Notes: generated by a model from the sequence alone, not told the origin. Counted from the first letter of the stretch, positions 18,239 through 28,486 are shown. The stretch: 36,789 nt of DNA from Acidobacteriaceae bacterium (GCA_013361705.1 JABFXN010000132.1:1-36789), one strand, 5' to 3'. Numbers and translations: made by a program.

Positions 18239-19273
18239 ATGGAACTTACCGTGATGGTGCCGGCGCGGAACGAAGAAGCCTGCCTGGAGGCCTGCCTGCG
18301 TTCGCTCACGACACAAAGCGAGCCAGGCTTCGAGCTTGGCCGCCACTGGGAGCTGATTGTCATCGACGATGGCTCCACAGACGCGACGCACCGCATTGCC
18401 GAGAGTGTTGCCGGTGTGACCGTTATGAATGCTCCGCCTCTTGAGACCAAACCAGGCCGCAAAGGGATGACCGGCAAGAACAATGCTCTATGGGCCGCGG
18501 CACAGCAGGCAAAGGGGAAGTGGCTGTTGTTTACCGATGCCGACACCCGGCACGCCTCCGGCAGCCTGGGCCGGGCCATGCGAGAAGCAGAGAAGTATGA
18601 GGCGGCCCTGCTCTCCTATTCGCCCAAACAGATCGTTACCGGTTTCTGGCAGCGGGCTCTGATGCCTCTCATTTTTTCGGAGCTGGCCATCGCATATCCG
18701 CCGAAGAAGGTCTCGGATCCTGCCAGCCGGATCGCTGCCGCCAATGGGCAGTTCCTTTTGATTGACCGCGAGAGCTACTTTGCCGTGGGTGGACATCAGG
18801 CGGTCGGCGACAAGGTGTTGGAGGATGTAGAGCTGGCCTGGAAGGTCAAGGCCTCGCGCCGCCGCTTGCGCTTTCGCTACGGTGGCGATGCACTGGAGAC
18901 GCAGATGTATCGTACCCTGCCGGCGATGATCGAAGGATGGACGAAGAACCTGGCCATCTTGTTCCTGCAGCCGCTGGCGCTGGCAGGTTTCCGGCTGATC
19001 GATTTTGGCTTGCTGATCAGTTTGCCGGTGTTGATGGCCGTCCTGCCGCAGCATCTGTTATTGCTGTGGTGGCAGTGGGCGGCGCTTGGTTTGTTGTGGA
19101 TTCGCGTGCTGTGGCGTTATCTTGCTCGTGTCCGTAAAAGTGAGTTTCCCTGGATCGACTGCATGCTCAGCATTGTGGCTCTGCCTATGTTCGGCTGGTT
19201 GCTATGGCGAAGCTGGATGCAGGTGAAACTGAAGCATGAGGTGGCCTGGAAGGGCAGAGTGTATAAAGCCTAG
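18239..19273 (+). CDS. GT2-family glycosyltransferase, membrane-associated
   Basis: 'LTVMVPARNEEACLEACLRSL', 'ELIVIDDGSTDAT', 'LLFTDADTRH', C-terminal TM segments. Start 18236 or 18239 after AAGGGAGAG. Confidence 0.87.
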   Translation: MELTVMVPARNEEACLEACLRSLTTQSEPGFELGRHWELIVIDDGSTDATHRIAESVAGVTVMNAPPLETKPGRKGMTGKNNALWAAAQQAKGKWLLFTDADTRHASGSLGRAMREAEKYEAALLSYSPKQIVTGFWQRALMPLIFSELAIAYPPKKVSDPASRIAAANGQFLLIDRESYFAVGGHQAVGDKVLEDVELAWKVKASRRRLRFRYGGDALETQMYRTLPAMIEGWTKNLAILFLQPLALAGFRLIDFGLLISLPVLMAVLPQHLLLLWWQWAALGLLWIRVLWRYLARVRKSEFPWIDCMLSIVALPMFGWLLWRSWMQVKLKHEVAWKGRVYKA

Positions 19274-19337
19274 CCGATAGTCATAGGAGCTCTTACCTAC
19301 GGCGTGGCTCAATTTCCAAGTGTCGCCTGATTTCTAA

Positions 19338-19472
19338 TTTGTCATTTCGGAGCGTAGCGGCGAAATCCGCTTGTTGGCGCACGCTTTCACATTCGGTGAA
19401 GCCGAACGCCTCTCCACGGGAGCAACAGAAACAGATTTCTCCGCTCCCGTTAGTCGCTACGAAATGACAGAC
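19338..19472. repeat. Repeat family B: inverted-repeat element with GTCATTTCGnAGCG...GAAATC ends
   Basis: Left GTCATTTCGGAGCGTAGCGGCGAAATC; right arm reverse complement GTCATTTCGTAGCGACTAACGGGAGCGGAGAAATC; internal hairpins TTCGG-TGAAG-CCGAA and ACGGGAGC...GCTCCCGT. Confidence 0.8.
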
Positions 19473-19615
19473 AAAATGTGGATGCGACGACGTTTTCTGG
19501 CCTCCTATAGGCTTTCGGCTTCGGCGGTAGACATATTTTCGACACCTGAACTATATTGGTCGCGCGACATAGATCCCGTGTCGCAGCTACTTCAAATGTT
19601 CAGGAAAGCTCATCG

Positions 19616-20923
19616 ATGACGCTTATCGCTTCCCGCCGTCAGGTTCTCCGCGGTCTTGCCGCCAGCGCCTTTGTCTCTGTTGTTCCCCGCGCTCATGGGC
19701 TTTTCTTTGACTGGCAAAGACCCAACGGTTCTATCAAGATCAGCGATGTCGAGATCTTCGAGGTCCGAGGATCGTACTCCGTACCGGCGGGAGTGAATGG
19801 GCAGCAGCAGGTGAGTCCGCTCGATGTCTACGATGATCTCCGGCCACCGGTTTATGCCGACCATCCGACAGGCAAAGACCGTGTCGCCAAGCCCTCGGCC
19901 ATGTACATCCGCATCAAGACCGATCAGGGGCTCGAAGGACTCTACGGCCCCATCGAAGAGGATGCGGCGGTCATCGTGCATCGCGATCTGCGTAAGTTTC
20001 TTATCGGCAAGGATCCGTTAGCCGGGGAGCTGCTGTGGGACGAGATGTATCGCTCTAATCGCCAATCACGGGCCTCTATCTTCATGATGGCTATCAGCGC
20101 CTGCGACATCTGCTTGTGGGATCTTCGTGGCCGCTACTTCGGCGTTCCGGTCTATCGCCTGCTTGGCGGTCCCACTCGCGGCTCGGTGGAGTACTATGCC
20201 TCCTGCCTCGGGTTCTCGCTGGAGCCCGAAGCTGTTCGTACGCGCGCGGCGGCTCTCAAGAAAGAGGGCTATCGCAACATGAAGTGGTTCATGGCCTATG
20301 GCCCCGGCGCTGGGGCGGAAGGCATGCGCAAGAATGTCGGGCTGGTCAAGGTTTTGCGTGAGACCGTTGGCGACGATGTGGAGATCATGTTCGATTGCTA
20401 CAGCGGCTGGGACATGACCTACGCCCTCGAATGGGCCCGGCAGGTGGAGCAGTATCGCCCGCGTTGGGTGGAGGAGATCACAATGCCGAACAAGATTGAG
20501 ACTTTTGCCCAGGTGCGCCGCAAGATCAACTTCCCGGTCGCCTCAGGAGAGCACTTTTATACCCGCTGGGACGTCGAGCGTTACCTGCAGGCCGAGGCCG
20601 TCGATGTGGTTCAGGCCGACCCCGAGTGGTGCGGCGGAGTCTCGGAACTGGTAAAGATCGGAACCCTGGCGGCGTTGCACGACGTTCCCGTTCTGCCGCA
20701 TGGCCATTGCCTCCACGCTGCGCTTCATGTCATCGCCAGCCAGCCCCCCATGACCTTCCCACTGGGCGAGTATCTGGTCAATAAGATGGCGCATTTCTAT
20801 CACTTCGAGAAAAATCCGCTTTTCCCGCACAATGCCAGAATCACTCTGCCTGCCGGACCGGGCTTTAACATCGAGCTCGATCCTGCCAAAATTGAGTCGC
20901 AGAAGACCATGGAGTGGGAGTAG
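19616..20923 (+). CDS. Enolase-superfamily (mandelate racemase/muconate lactonizing-like) dehydratase with Tat-like signal
   Basis: 'SRRQVLRGLAASAFVSVVPRAHG' twin-arginine-like leader; 'WDLRGRYFGVPVYRLLGG', 'EIMFDCYSGWDMTYALEWARQVEQY', 'WVEE', 'ASGEHFYTRWDVERYL', 'VVQADPEWCGG'. Confidence 0.85.
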   Translation: MTLIASRRQVLRGLAASAFVSVVPRAHGLFFDWQRPNGSIKISDVEIFEVRGSYSVPAGVNGQQQVSPLDVYDDLRPPVYADHPTGKDRVAKPSAMYIRIKTDQGLEGLYGPIEEDAAVIVHRDLRKFLIGKDPLAGELLWDEMYRSNRQSRASIFMMAISACDICLWDLRGRYFGVPVYRLLGGPTRGSVEYYASCLGFSLEPEAVRTRAAALKKEGYRNMKWFMAYGPGAGAEGMRKNVGLVKVLRETVGDDVEIMFDCYSGWDMTYALEWARQVEQYRPRWVEEITMPNKIETFAQVRRKINFPVASGEHFYTRWDVERYLQAEAVDVVQADPEWCGGVSELVKIGTLAALHDVPVLPHGHCLHAALHVIASQPPMTFPLGEYLVNKMAHFYHFEKNPLFPHNARITLPAGPGFNIELDPAKIESQKTMEWE

Positions 20924-20980
20924 GTTTCTGTACCTTCGGGGCTTTCCACTCATCTAAACTGAGTAGATGGTTCAGTTACA

Positions 20981-21115
20981 ATGCAGCCTACCAGCGAGAA
21001 CATCGCGATTGCGATCTGGCGGCGCCTGGAAGGGAAAATCGCCGGCGCCAATCTGGTGAAGGTCCGTGTTTACGAGATGGAAGACCTTTACGCCGACTAT
21101 ATGGGGGAAGCATGA
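20981..21115 (+). pseudogene. C-terminal remnant of a second PTPS/QueD-family gene
   Basis: 'MQPTSENIAIAIWRRLEGKIAGANLVKVRVYEMEDLYADYMGEA*' aligns by eye with the last third of PTPS-family proteins (compare 'VPSTENLAIVIWEILKGFTAAKIEKIRIEETPNNSFEY' in the next gene). ATGA overlap with the next gene's start. Confidence 0.72.
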
Positions 21116-21516
21116 AAGCCTACCTCGGTCGCCGTTATCGCTTCAGCGCCTCGCATCGTCTTCACGTAGACGGTTTCAGTGACGAGCGCAACCGCGAGGT
21201 CTTCGGGAAGTGCAATAATCCCTTTGGTCACGGACATAATTATTGGCTCGAGATTGTTCTCAGTGGCAAGGTTGACCCGACCACGGGCATGGTTTGTAAC
21301 CTGGTCGAAATCGATGAGTTCGCCCACCAGCGCCTCATCGCAAAGTTTGATCATCAGAATCTCAATACCTTGCCGGAGTTTGCTGCATTGGTCCCTTCTA
21401 CCGAGAATCTGGCTATTGTCATCTGGGAGATTCTGAAGGGGTTCACCGCGGCAAAGATAGAGAAAATCCGTATTGAAGAGACGCCCAACAACTCCTTTGA
21501 GTACAGGGGCGAGTAG
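21112..21516 (+). CDS. 6-pyruvoyl-tetrahydropterin synthase / 6-carboxytetrahydropterin synthase family
   Basis: 'RRYRFSASHRLHVDGFSDERNREVFGKCNNPFGHGHNYWLEIVLSGKVDPTTGMVCNLVEID' contains the Cys and zinc His residues of the PTPS family. True start at MKAYLGRR, not 20914. Confidence 0.92.
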   Translation: MKAYLGRRYRFSASHRLHVDGFSDERNREVFGKCNNPFGHGHNYWLEIVLSGKVDPTTGMVCNLVEIDEFAHQRLIAKFDHQNLNTLPEFAALVPSTENLAIVIWEILKGFTAAKIEKIRIEETPNNSFEYRGE

Positions 21517-21525
21517 GGAAGCACT

Positions 21526-22116
<591 letters not shown>

Positions 22117-22120
22117 AAAC

Positions 22121-22996
22121 GTGAACGGACTTTTAGTACTGGATAAACCCGCGGGGATGACCTCGCATGACGTTGTCAACCGTGTTCGCCGGGCGACGGG
22201 CGAGAAATCCATCGGCCATCTTGGAACGTTGGATCCCATGGCTACGGGCGTGCTTCCTCTCCTCCTAGGAAAGTGGACCCGCCTGGCGCAGTTCTTTTCC
22301 AGCGCGGAGAAAGCTTATACCGGTGCGATCCGGTTCGGTTTTGGAACCGATACCTACGACGCGGAGGGCGAACCGGCAGCGTTACCGCAGCCGTTGACGC
22401 AGACGCTCGAAGAGCTACGCGACCTGGCGTCGCGTTTCAGCGGAGAGATCGAGCAGATGCCGCCGCCCTTTTCCGCAAAGAAGAGCAACGGTGTACCTGC
22501 GCACAAGCTGGCGCGCGCCGGCAAAGAGGTTTCGGTGAAAGCGGCCCGCGTTACGGTGAATCGCTTTGAGCTCATCGAAATGGAAGGGGAAACCGTTCGT
22601 TTTGTCGCGGAGGTCTCCGCTGGTGGCTATATCCGCTCACTCGCGCACGATCTGGGAATAGCGGCAGGTTGTGGTGCGCATCTGACAGAACTCCGCCGCA
22701 CTCGCGCCGGCGTGTTCACTCTCGATCAGGCAATGTCTTTGGAGACGATGGAAGCACTCGCTGCGCGAGGCGAGCTGGAAGCAGTTCTCCCGCATCCGCG
22801 CACGGTTCTGTCGGAGATGCCCTCGGTGACAGCCGATCTGGCAACGGCGGGCCGCCTGCGCAATGGTATGGCGGTGAATCTGCCGGAGTTCTCCAACGCT
22901 CCTCTGGTGAAGGTCTTCGAAGGCCAGCGCCACCTGATCGCCATCGGCAAACGCATCGCGGGGACATTGATGCAGCCGATTGTTGTGATTGGCTGA
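22121..22996 (+). CDS. truB: tRNA pseudouridine(55) synthase
   Basis: 'GLLVLDKPAGMTSHDVVNRVRRATGEKSIGHLGTLDPMATGVLPLLLG'; GTG start. Confidence 0.95.
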   Translation: MNGLLVLDKPAGMTSHDVVNRVRRATGEKSIGHLGTLDPMATGVLPLLLGKWTRLAQFFSSAEKAYTGAIRFGFGTDTYDAEGEPAALPQPLTQTLEELRDLASRFSGEIEQMPPPFSAKKSNGVPAHKLARAGKEVSVKAARVTVNRFELIEMEGETVRFVAEVSAGGYIRSLAHDLGIAAGCGAHLTELRRTRAGVFTLDQAMSLETMEALAARGELEAVLPHPRTVLSEMPSVTADLATAGRLRNGMAVNLPEFSNAPLVKVFEGQRHLIAIGKRIAGTLMQPIVVIG

Positions 22997-23003
22997 GAGC
23001 TTT

Positions 23004-24308
23004 TTATAAGTGGTGGACTACGGCGCTGGTCCACTGTTCCGCCGCATAGTGCTTGGCGGCGACGTCGTCTTCAGCGATACCGAGGCGATTGCATGATTCG
23101 ATCATGCTGCCCCAATCGCCACGCTCGTACGCAACGGCAAGTGAAAGTGCCTGCGCATGAGCTTCTTCGATCGCAGGGTCGGTCAGTGCTGCAATCACCT
23201 CTTCCCGCAGAGGAAGATTGGCGGCTGCATCTTTGACGTCCATCTCTAACATGGGCAGGACCGCTGAGAGCATTCCCATCAGATAGAGCTCCTCACGGGG
23301 GCTGTTCAGATCGGTCGCCAGCAGCTCACAGAATCGTGCCCGCTGAACACAACGTTCCATTGCCTCGACCCCGGATCCTCCGGTCAACTCGGCGGCCAGC
23401 GTAGTACGGACGATTCTGCGGCTTTCCTCTTCGCCGATCAGCATAATCGCATGTCGCAGATCTGTAACAGTGCGGCGCAGACCAACGGCTGCGGAGTTAA
23501 CGTACCGGAGCACTCGATAACAGATGGCCGGCTCGGAACGCAGAATATGAAGAAAGCTTTCGAGGTCCAAGCTCGGCTTGCAGATTTCAGCCAGTAACTG
23601 CAGCTGATGGATGGACTTTCCCGGGCCGCGCCGTGCGGTCATAACGGGTTTCATGAAGAAATAGCCCTGGAAGAAATCAAACCCTTCCGCGACGGCGGTC
23701 TTCAATTGCTCGGCGTCTTCAATTCTTTCGGCGACAAAGTGCATGCCGCGCGGCTTCAGCCTCTTGATAATCCCTTTTCGATCCTCCGGGGTGCTTTGGG
23801 AGAAATCGATTTTGACATACTGCACGATGTCGAGAAACGGTTCCCATTGCTCGCGGAAATCATAATCGTCGAGCGCCAACGCGAATCCCAGACTGCGGTA
23901 GTAGCGGCATGCTTCCAGAACTTCTTCGTCTGCCTCGACGTTCTCCAGAATCTCAAGAACGGTACCTTGGGGCAGAAGCGAAGCACAGCGGCTTACGAGC
24001 AGCGATCGGGTGCAGTTAACAAACGGTTTGGCTTCACCTACTAACGATTCGAGTCCATGGGTAACGGCCCAGTCCACGATGCTGTTGGAGGCAGCTTCGC
24101 CATCACCGCTAAAGCGGTTCTCCCAGGTGGCGCGAAACAACAACTCATACCCAATGGTCTTGCGCCCCGCTGTCATAATCGGCTGCTTGGCCAGGAAACG
24201 CATTGAGCCATCTGCCGCCGCGGCAGGCGCCTGCATAGTTGCTGCAGGGCCCTGAGGTGTGATGTTGCGAGCTGGTGCCGAGAGTTGCACAGTACCTTTC
24301 GTGACCAT
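23004..24308 (-). CDS. EAL-HDOD (YuxH-type) signalling protein, probably non-catalytic EAL
   Basis: 'RFLAKQPIMTAGRKTIGYELLFR', 'LEILENVEADEEVLEACRYYRSLGFALALDDYDF', 'FFQGYFFMKP', then HDOD 'SEPAICYRVLRYVNSAAVGLRRTVTDLRHAIMLIGEEESRRI'. Confidence 0.88.
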   Translation of the reverse strand: MVTKGTVQLSAPARNITPQGPAATMQAPAAAADGSMRFLAKQPIMTAGRKTIGYELLFRATWENRFSGDGEAASNSIVDWAVTHGLESLVGEAKPFVNCTRSLLVSRCASLLPQGTVLEILENVEADEEVLEACRYYRSLGFALALDDYDFREQWEPFLDIVQYVKIDFSQSTPEDRKGIIKRLKPRGMHFVAERIEDAEQLKTAVAEGFDFFQGYFFMKPVMTARRGPGKSIHQLQLLAEICKPSLDLESFLHILRSEPAICYRVLRYVNSAAVGLRRTVTDLRHAIMLIGEEESRRIVRTTLAAELTGGSGVEAMERCVQRARFCELLATDLNSPREELYLMGMLSAVLPMLEMDVKDAAANLPLREEVIAALTDPAIEEAHAQALSLAVAYERGDWGSMIESCNRLGIAEDDVAAKHYAAEQWTSAVVHHL

Positions 24309-24449
24309 GGCCGATGAGGCTTACTGCGACTTTATCGGCCCTCTCACTGGGCGCTTTAGCGCACTCCGTGAAACGGGAGAAAAGGTAACAGGTCAGGCAG
24401 TTACGATGACGTATGTCGGCAGCAGCGGATTTTTCTTTAGTGAAAAACC

Positions 24450-25166
24450 TTATCGTTTTAGATTCGGTTCCACAAGGGGAAGAACATTCTTCACGATCAA
24501 CCGGCTGCCAAGATCGGTTGGATGGATCCCGTCCCGCTGAATCGCGTCCTGGACTCCGTATACGTCCTTGTAGAGGAAGGGGAAGAGCGTCAGGTTGTAC
24601 TTCGTCGCCATCAAGGCATAGGTCTCGTTGAACTGGTTGATGTATACCTTGCCGTACTGCGGCGGCAACGTAATCCCCAGCAGGATGACTTTGGCCCCGG
24701 TCGCTGTCAGCTTTGCCAGGATGCCGTCAAAGTTCGCTCGCGTACTGGCAATCGGGATGCCACGCAGGCCGTCGTTACCGCCGAGTTCCACCAGGATCAC
24801 GGCAGGGTGCAAGGCAACGGCGTCTTCCACCCGGGCAAGTGCGTCTTTTGTGGTGTCGCCGGAGATTCCCTGATTGACGACATGGTACCTGTATCCCTTT
24901 TCGTCCAGGGCTTTCTGCAGGTAATCCGGGTAACTTTGGCCGGCATCGAGGTTGTAGCCGGCGGTAATGGAATCGCCGAAGCATAAAATCACAGGACGTT
25001 CGTCTTTGCTAGTTGGGGTTGCCGCCGGAGAGGGGTTCAGGGCCATTGGCCGGGCGGGCCGGGTATCACGGGAGTAGTCCTCGGCGCGCCTGGTGCTATC
25101 GCTGGTCTTGCATCCGGTAACGGTGAGTGACAGGGCGAGGGGCAGGGCAATCCGGAACAGTTTCAC
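24450..25166 (-). CDS. tesA: SGNH/GDSL arylesterase - lysophospholipase (TesA-like), lipoprotein
   Basis: 'VILCFGDSITAGYNLDAGQSYPDYLQKALDEKG', 'VILVELGGNDGLRGIP', 'DGIHPTDLGSRLIV'. GTG start at 25166 giving lipobox 'LALSLTVTGC'. Confidence 0.9.
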   Translation of the reverse strand: MKLFRIALPLALSLTVTGCKTSDSTRRAEDYSRDTRPARPMALNPSPAATPTSKDERPVILCFGDSITAGYNLDAGQSYPDYLQKALDEKGYRYHVVNQGISGDTTKDALARVEDAVALHPAVILVELGGNDGLRGIPIASTRANFDGILAKLTATGAKVILLGITLPPQYGKVYINQFNETYALMATKYNLTLFPFLYKDVYGVQDAIQRDGIHPTDLGSRLIVKNVLPLVEPNLKR

Positions 25167-25197
25167 GCAAGCAGTGTAGCGAATTGGGGAGAGCGAA

Positions 25198-25890
25198 TTG
25201 AACGAAGCCATGATCGAGGTAAGCAATCTGACGCGATCCATCCGAAACGGCCGACGGACTGTCAAAATTCTGAAGGGCATCGACTTCAAGGTCGCTCACG
25301 GCGAGTTTGTCGCCATCATGGGATCTTCCGGATCCGGAAAAAGCACGCTGCTCGGCCTGTTGGCCGGTCTGGATACTCCTACGACCGGCGATGTGAAGAT
25401 TGCCGGAGAGAGCATCAGCTACTTGCCGGAAGACCGGCTCGCCCAGGTGCGGGGCAAAAAGATCGGCTTCGTCTTCCAGTCCTACCAGCTTATTCCGACG
25501 CTCACGGCACTGGAAAATGTGCTCCTTCCCTACGAGCTCAATCTCGGCTCCGACGGTCTTGCTCGTGCGAAGGAGCTTCTTTCCAGTGTTGGACTTGAAG
25601 CCCGGATGGACCACTATCCAATTCAGCTTTCCGGAGGAGAACAGCAGCGTGTAGCCATTGCTCGAGCCTTCGTGCTGCGGCCGCCGGTAGTGTTGGCTGA
25701 CGAACCGACCGGCAACCTGGACTCCGCGAACGGGACCCATGTGCTGGACCTGTTGCTGGAGATGAACCGCACCTCGAACACCACTCTGGTGATGGTGACC
25801 CACGACCCCAATATCGCCGCTCTCGCCGGCCGGCGCATTCTTCTTAAGGATGGCCTTATCGTCGCCGACGAGCGAAAGGCGGTTGAGTAG
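25198..25890 (+). CDS. ybbA: ABC transporter ATPase (YbbA/LolD-like)
   Basis: Walker A 'GSSGSGKST', signature 'LSGGEQQRVAIARA', 'LADEPTGNLDSANG'. Start TTG 25198 or ATG 25210. Confidence 0.93.
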   Translation: MNEAMIEVSNLTRSIRNGRRTVKILKGIDFKVAHGEFVAIMGSSGSGKSTLLGLLAGLDTPTTGDVKIAGESISYLPEDRLAQVRGKKIGFVFQSYQLIPTLTALENVLLPYELNLGSDGLARAKELLSSVGLEARMDHYPIQLSGGEQQRVAIARAFVLRPPVVLADEPTGNLDSANGTHVLDLLLEMNRTSNTTLVMVTHDPNIAALAGRRILLKDGLIVADERKAVE

Positions 25891-28458
25891 ATGCCGTCAC
25901 TCAGTTGGACCTCCGCCCGCCGTATCGCCTGGCGTGAGATGCGTTCGTCAAAGGGCAAGTTTGCCTTTGTCATTCTCTCGGTTGCCGTCGGCGTTGCCGC
26001 GCTTACTGGTGTTCGCGGTTTCAGCGGCGCCTTCCGCACTGAGCTACTCGTACGCGCGCGCTCCATCATGGCGGCCGATCTGGCCGCCCGCATGTTTGCC
26101 CAGCCGACTCCCAAAGAGCAGGAAGGGCTGGAGGCCATGGAGCGCGAGGGCCTGCATCTGACCACCGTGACCGAGATGGTGGCGATGGCTTCGGCCGAAC
26201 ACTCGCTTGACCCGCTTCTGGTCTCGCTCAAGGCGATTGACCCGGCCGTCTATCCCTTCTATGGAACCGTGGATCTGGCGCCGAAGGCCGTGCTCCGCGA
26301 TGTGCTGCATGACAACACCATTGTCGTCGCCGAAGACCTTCTGATCCGGCTGAATCTCAAGGTCGGGGATCGCGTGAAGATTGGCGATGGACTCTTCACG
26401 ATTGCAGGTGTGGTGACCAATGAACCGGACCGTCTTTCGGGATCATTTGCGGCGGGTCCGCGCGTCATCGTCACACGCAAAGGGTTGGAAGACGCAGGTC
26501 TGATCGCGGAAGGGAACCGGTCGAACGAGCGCTTTCTCTTCGAGCTTCCGGCACGAAGCTCCGATCAACAGGTCGCGGCGTGGAAAGATCGCCTGGTTGC
26601 GCTGCTCCCTGAAGCGCAGGTGACTGACTACCGTGAGACCAATCCCGCGCTGACGCAGGGGCTGGATCGCGCCACCGGCATTCTGAGCCTGATGAGCCTG
26701 GTTGCACTCGTTCTAGGAGCCATCGGAGTGGCAATGGCTATGCGTGCCCATCTGCAACAGCGCATGGATACCATCGCCATCATGAAGTCGCTCGGCGCCG
26801 GGTCTTCGCAGATCATGCGCATCTATCTGCTGCAGACGATCTTGCTCGGCACGCTCGGCGGCCTTCTCGGCGTCACCATGGGGACCGCCGTCCAGCGATT
26901 TCTGCCGGTGCTGCTGCGCAGGCTCATCAATGTCCAGCCACCCTTCACGCTTGACTGGCATGCGGTTGGGACCGGACTGACGGCCGGTCTGCTGACGACA
27001 CTGTTGTTTACGCTGCCTCCTCTGTTGGATATCCGCAAGGTCCGCCCCATCCTGATCCTTCGCCGCGCGGTCGAGCAGACCGACGAACCCATTCATAAAG
27101 CTTTCTGGGCTCGTTTGCGCTCGAACTGGACGCAGCTTTTGGCAACCATTGTGATTCTGCTGGGTCTCTCGCTCATTGCCGCTACGCTGAGTGACTCGGC
27201 GCAGACCGGCAGGACCTTCGCCGCAGGTCTCGGAGGGGTTCTTATCGCTCTTCTCGCCGCGGCCGCGATCTTGCTGACTGTCCTGCGCCGCTTCCTGCGC
27301 GGAGCTGGACTTGCTCTGCCCTCTGCCATCCGCCATGGCCTGGCCAATCTCTATCGTCCCGGGAATCCTTCGGCGGCGCTGCTTGCTGCTGTCGGCCTCG
27401 GTGTCATGCAGATTACGACTGTCTTCCTTATGCAGCAGGCGGTTGTCCGTGAGCTGCGTATCGTCTCTTCGCCGAAGATCCCGAATATCTTCCTGGTCGA
27501 CATCGCCAACTCCGAGGTTGAAGGAGTACGTAAGGTGCTTACCAGCCAGCCTGGAGTTATGGCAGAACCGGAATTGATCCCTGTCATCAGCTCACGCATC
27601 ACTAACGTAAACGGCGTTGCGGCCAAAGATCTGCGGCTGACCAATTTCCCCAGGCGGATGCTCCAGTCGATCCAACTCACATGGTCAGACGAACTTCCGC
27701 CCGGCACGACGGTTCTGCAGGGAGAATGGTGGAAACCCGGGACCCCGGTGGCCCAGGTAGCCATTGGACAACGCATGAGTCAGCGCCTCGGCGTCACGCT
27801 GGGAAGCCATATTGTCTTCTCAGCACAAGACAAGCCGATTGATGCCGTCGTGGCTGCGATCATTAAGTCCGACGGCCAGCATGCCTACTCACGCGCGGAG
27901 TTCATTCTGCCAAAGGCTCCGCTGCAGGGCTTCCCGGTTGTCTGGTACGGAGGAGCACATGTCGATCCGAAGAAGGTTGGGCAGCTCGAGCGCGCCATGT
28001 TCGCGGCATATCCTACGGTTACGGTGATCGATGTGGCGCAGGCGCTTGAGACCATCCGCCAGGTCGTACTACAGATCACGGTGGTGATTCAGTTCCTTTC
28101 GGCGTTTTCCATCTTCGCGGGCATGGTGATTCTGGCATCTTCCATTGCAGGCACGCGCTACCGCCGCATCCGCGAGGTGGTTGTACTCAAAACGCTGGGA
28201 GCGACCCGTTCGCGCATCGCCACCGTCTTTTCAATTGAATTCGCCGTTCTGGGACTGGTCGCCGGTTTCACGGGAGTCATCTTTGCCACGGTAGTTGCCC
28301 GGTTCATGCAGCGCCAGATGGGTATCGAGTTCCATCTTCCCTGGATCACCGATCTTGCCATGATGGCAGGCACCGCGGTTATGGCCGTGGCGACCGGATG
28401 GATCGCCAGCCACCGAGTACTCGGCCAAAAACCGCTGGAGGTCCTGCGCGAAGAGTAG
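25891..28458 (+). CDS. ybbP: ABC transporter permease, FtsX-like, YbbP type
   Basis: Two FtsX-like blocks ('GAIGVAMAMRAHLQQRMDTIAIMKSLGAGSSQIMRIYLLQ' and 'RRIREVVVLKTLGATRSRIATVFSIEFAVLGLVAG'). Confidence 0.92.
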   Translation: MPSLSWTSARRIAWREMRSSKGKFAFVILSVAVGVAALTGVRGFSGAFRTELLVRARSIMAADLAARMFAQPTPKEQEGLEAMEREGLHLTTVTEMVAMASAEHSLDPLLVSLKAIDPAVYPFYGTVDLAPKAVLRDVLHDNTIVVAEDLLIRLNLKVGDRVKIGDGLFTIAGVVTNEPDRLSGSFAAGPRVIVTRKGLEDAGLIAEGNRSNERFLFELPARSSDQQVAAWKDRLVALLPEAQVTDYRETNPALTQGLDRATGILSLMSLVALVLGAIGVAMAMRAHLQQRMDTIAIMKSLGAGSSQIMRIYLLQTILLGTLGGLLGVTMGTAVQRFLPVLLRRLINVQPPFTLDWHAVGTGLTAGLLTTLLFTLPPLLDIRKVRPILILRRAVEQTDEPIHKAFWARLRSNWTQLLATIVILLGLSLIAATLSDSAQTGRTFAAGLGGVLIALLAAAAILLTVLRRFLRGAGLALPSAIRHGLANLYRPGNPSAALLAAVGLGVMQITTVFLMQQAVVRELRIVSSPKIPNIFLVDIANSEVEGVRKVLTSQPGVMAEPELIPVISSRITNVNGVAAKDLRLTNFPRRMLQSIQLTWSDELPPGTTVLQGEWWKPGTPVAQVAIGQRMSQRLGVTLGSHIVFSAQDKPIDAVVAAIIKSDGQHAYSRAEFILPKAPLQGFPVVWYGGAHVDPKKVGQLERAMFAAYPTVTVIDVAQALETIRQVVLQITVVIQFLSAFSIFAGMVILASSIAGTRYRRIREVVVLKTLGATRSRIATVFSIEFAVLGLVAGFTGVIFATVVARFMQRQMGIEFHLPWITDLAMMAGTAVMAVATGWIASHRVLGQKPLEVLREE

Positions 28459-28486
28459 TGGCGGTACAGGGCGTCTGTTTTTGGGT

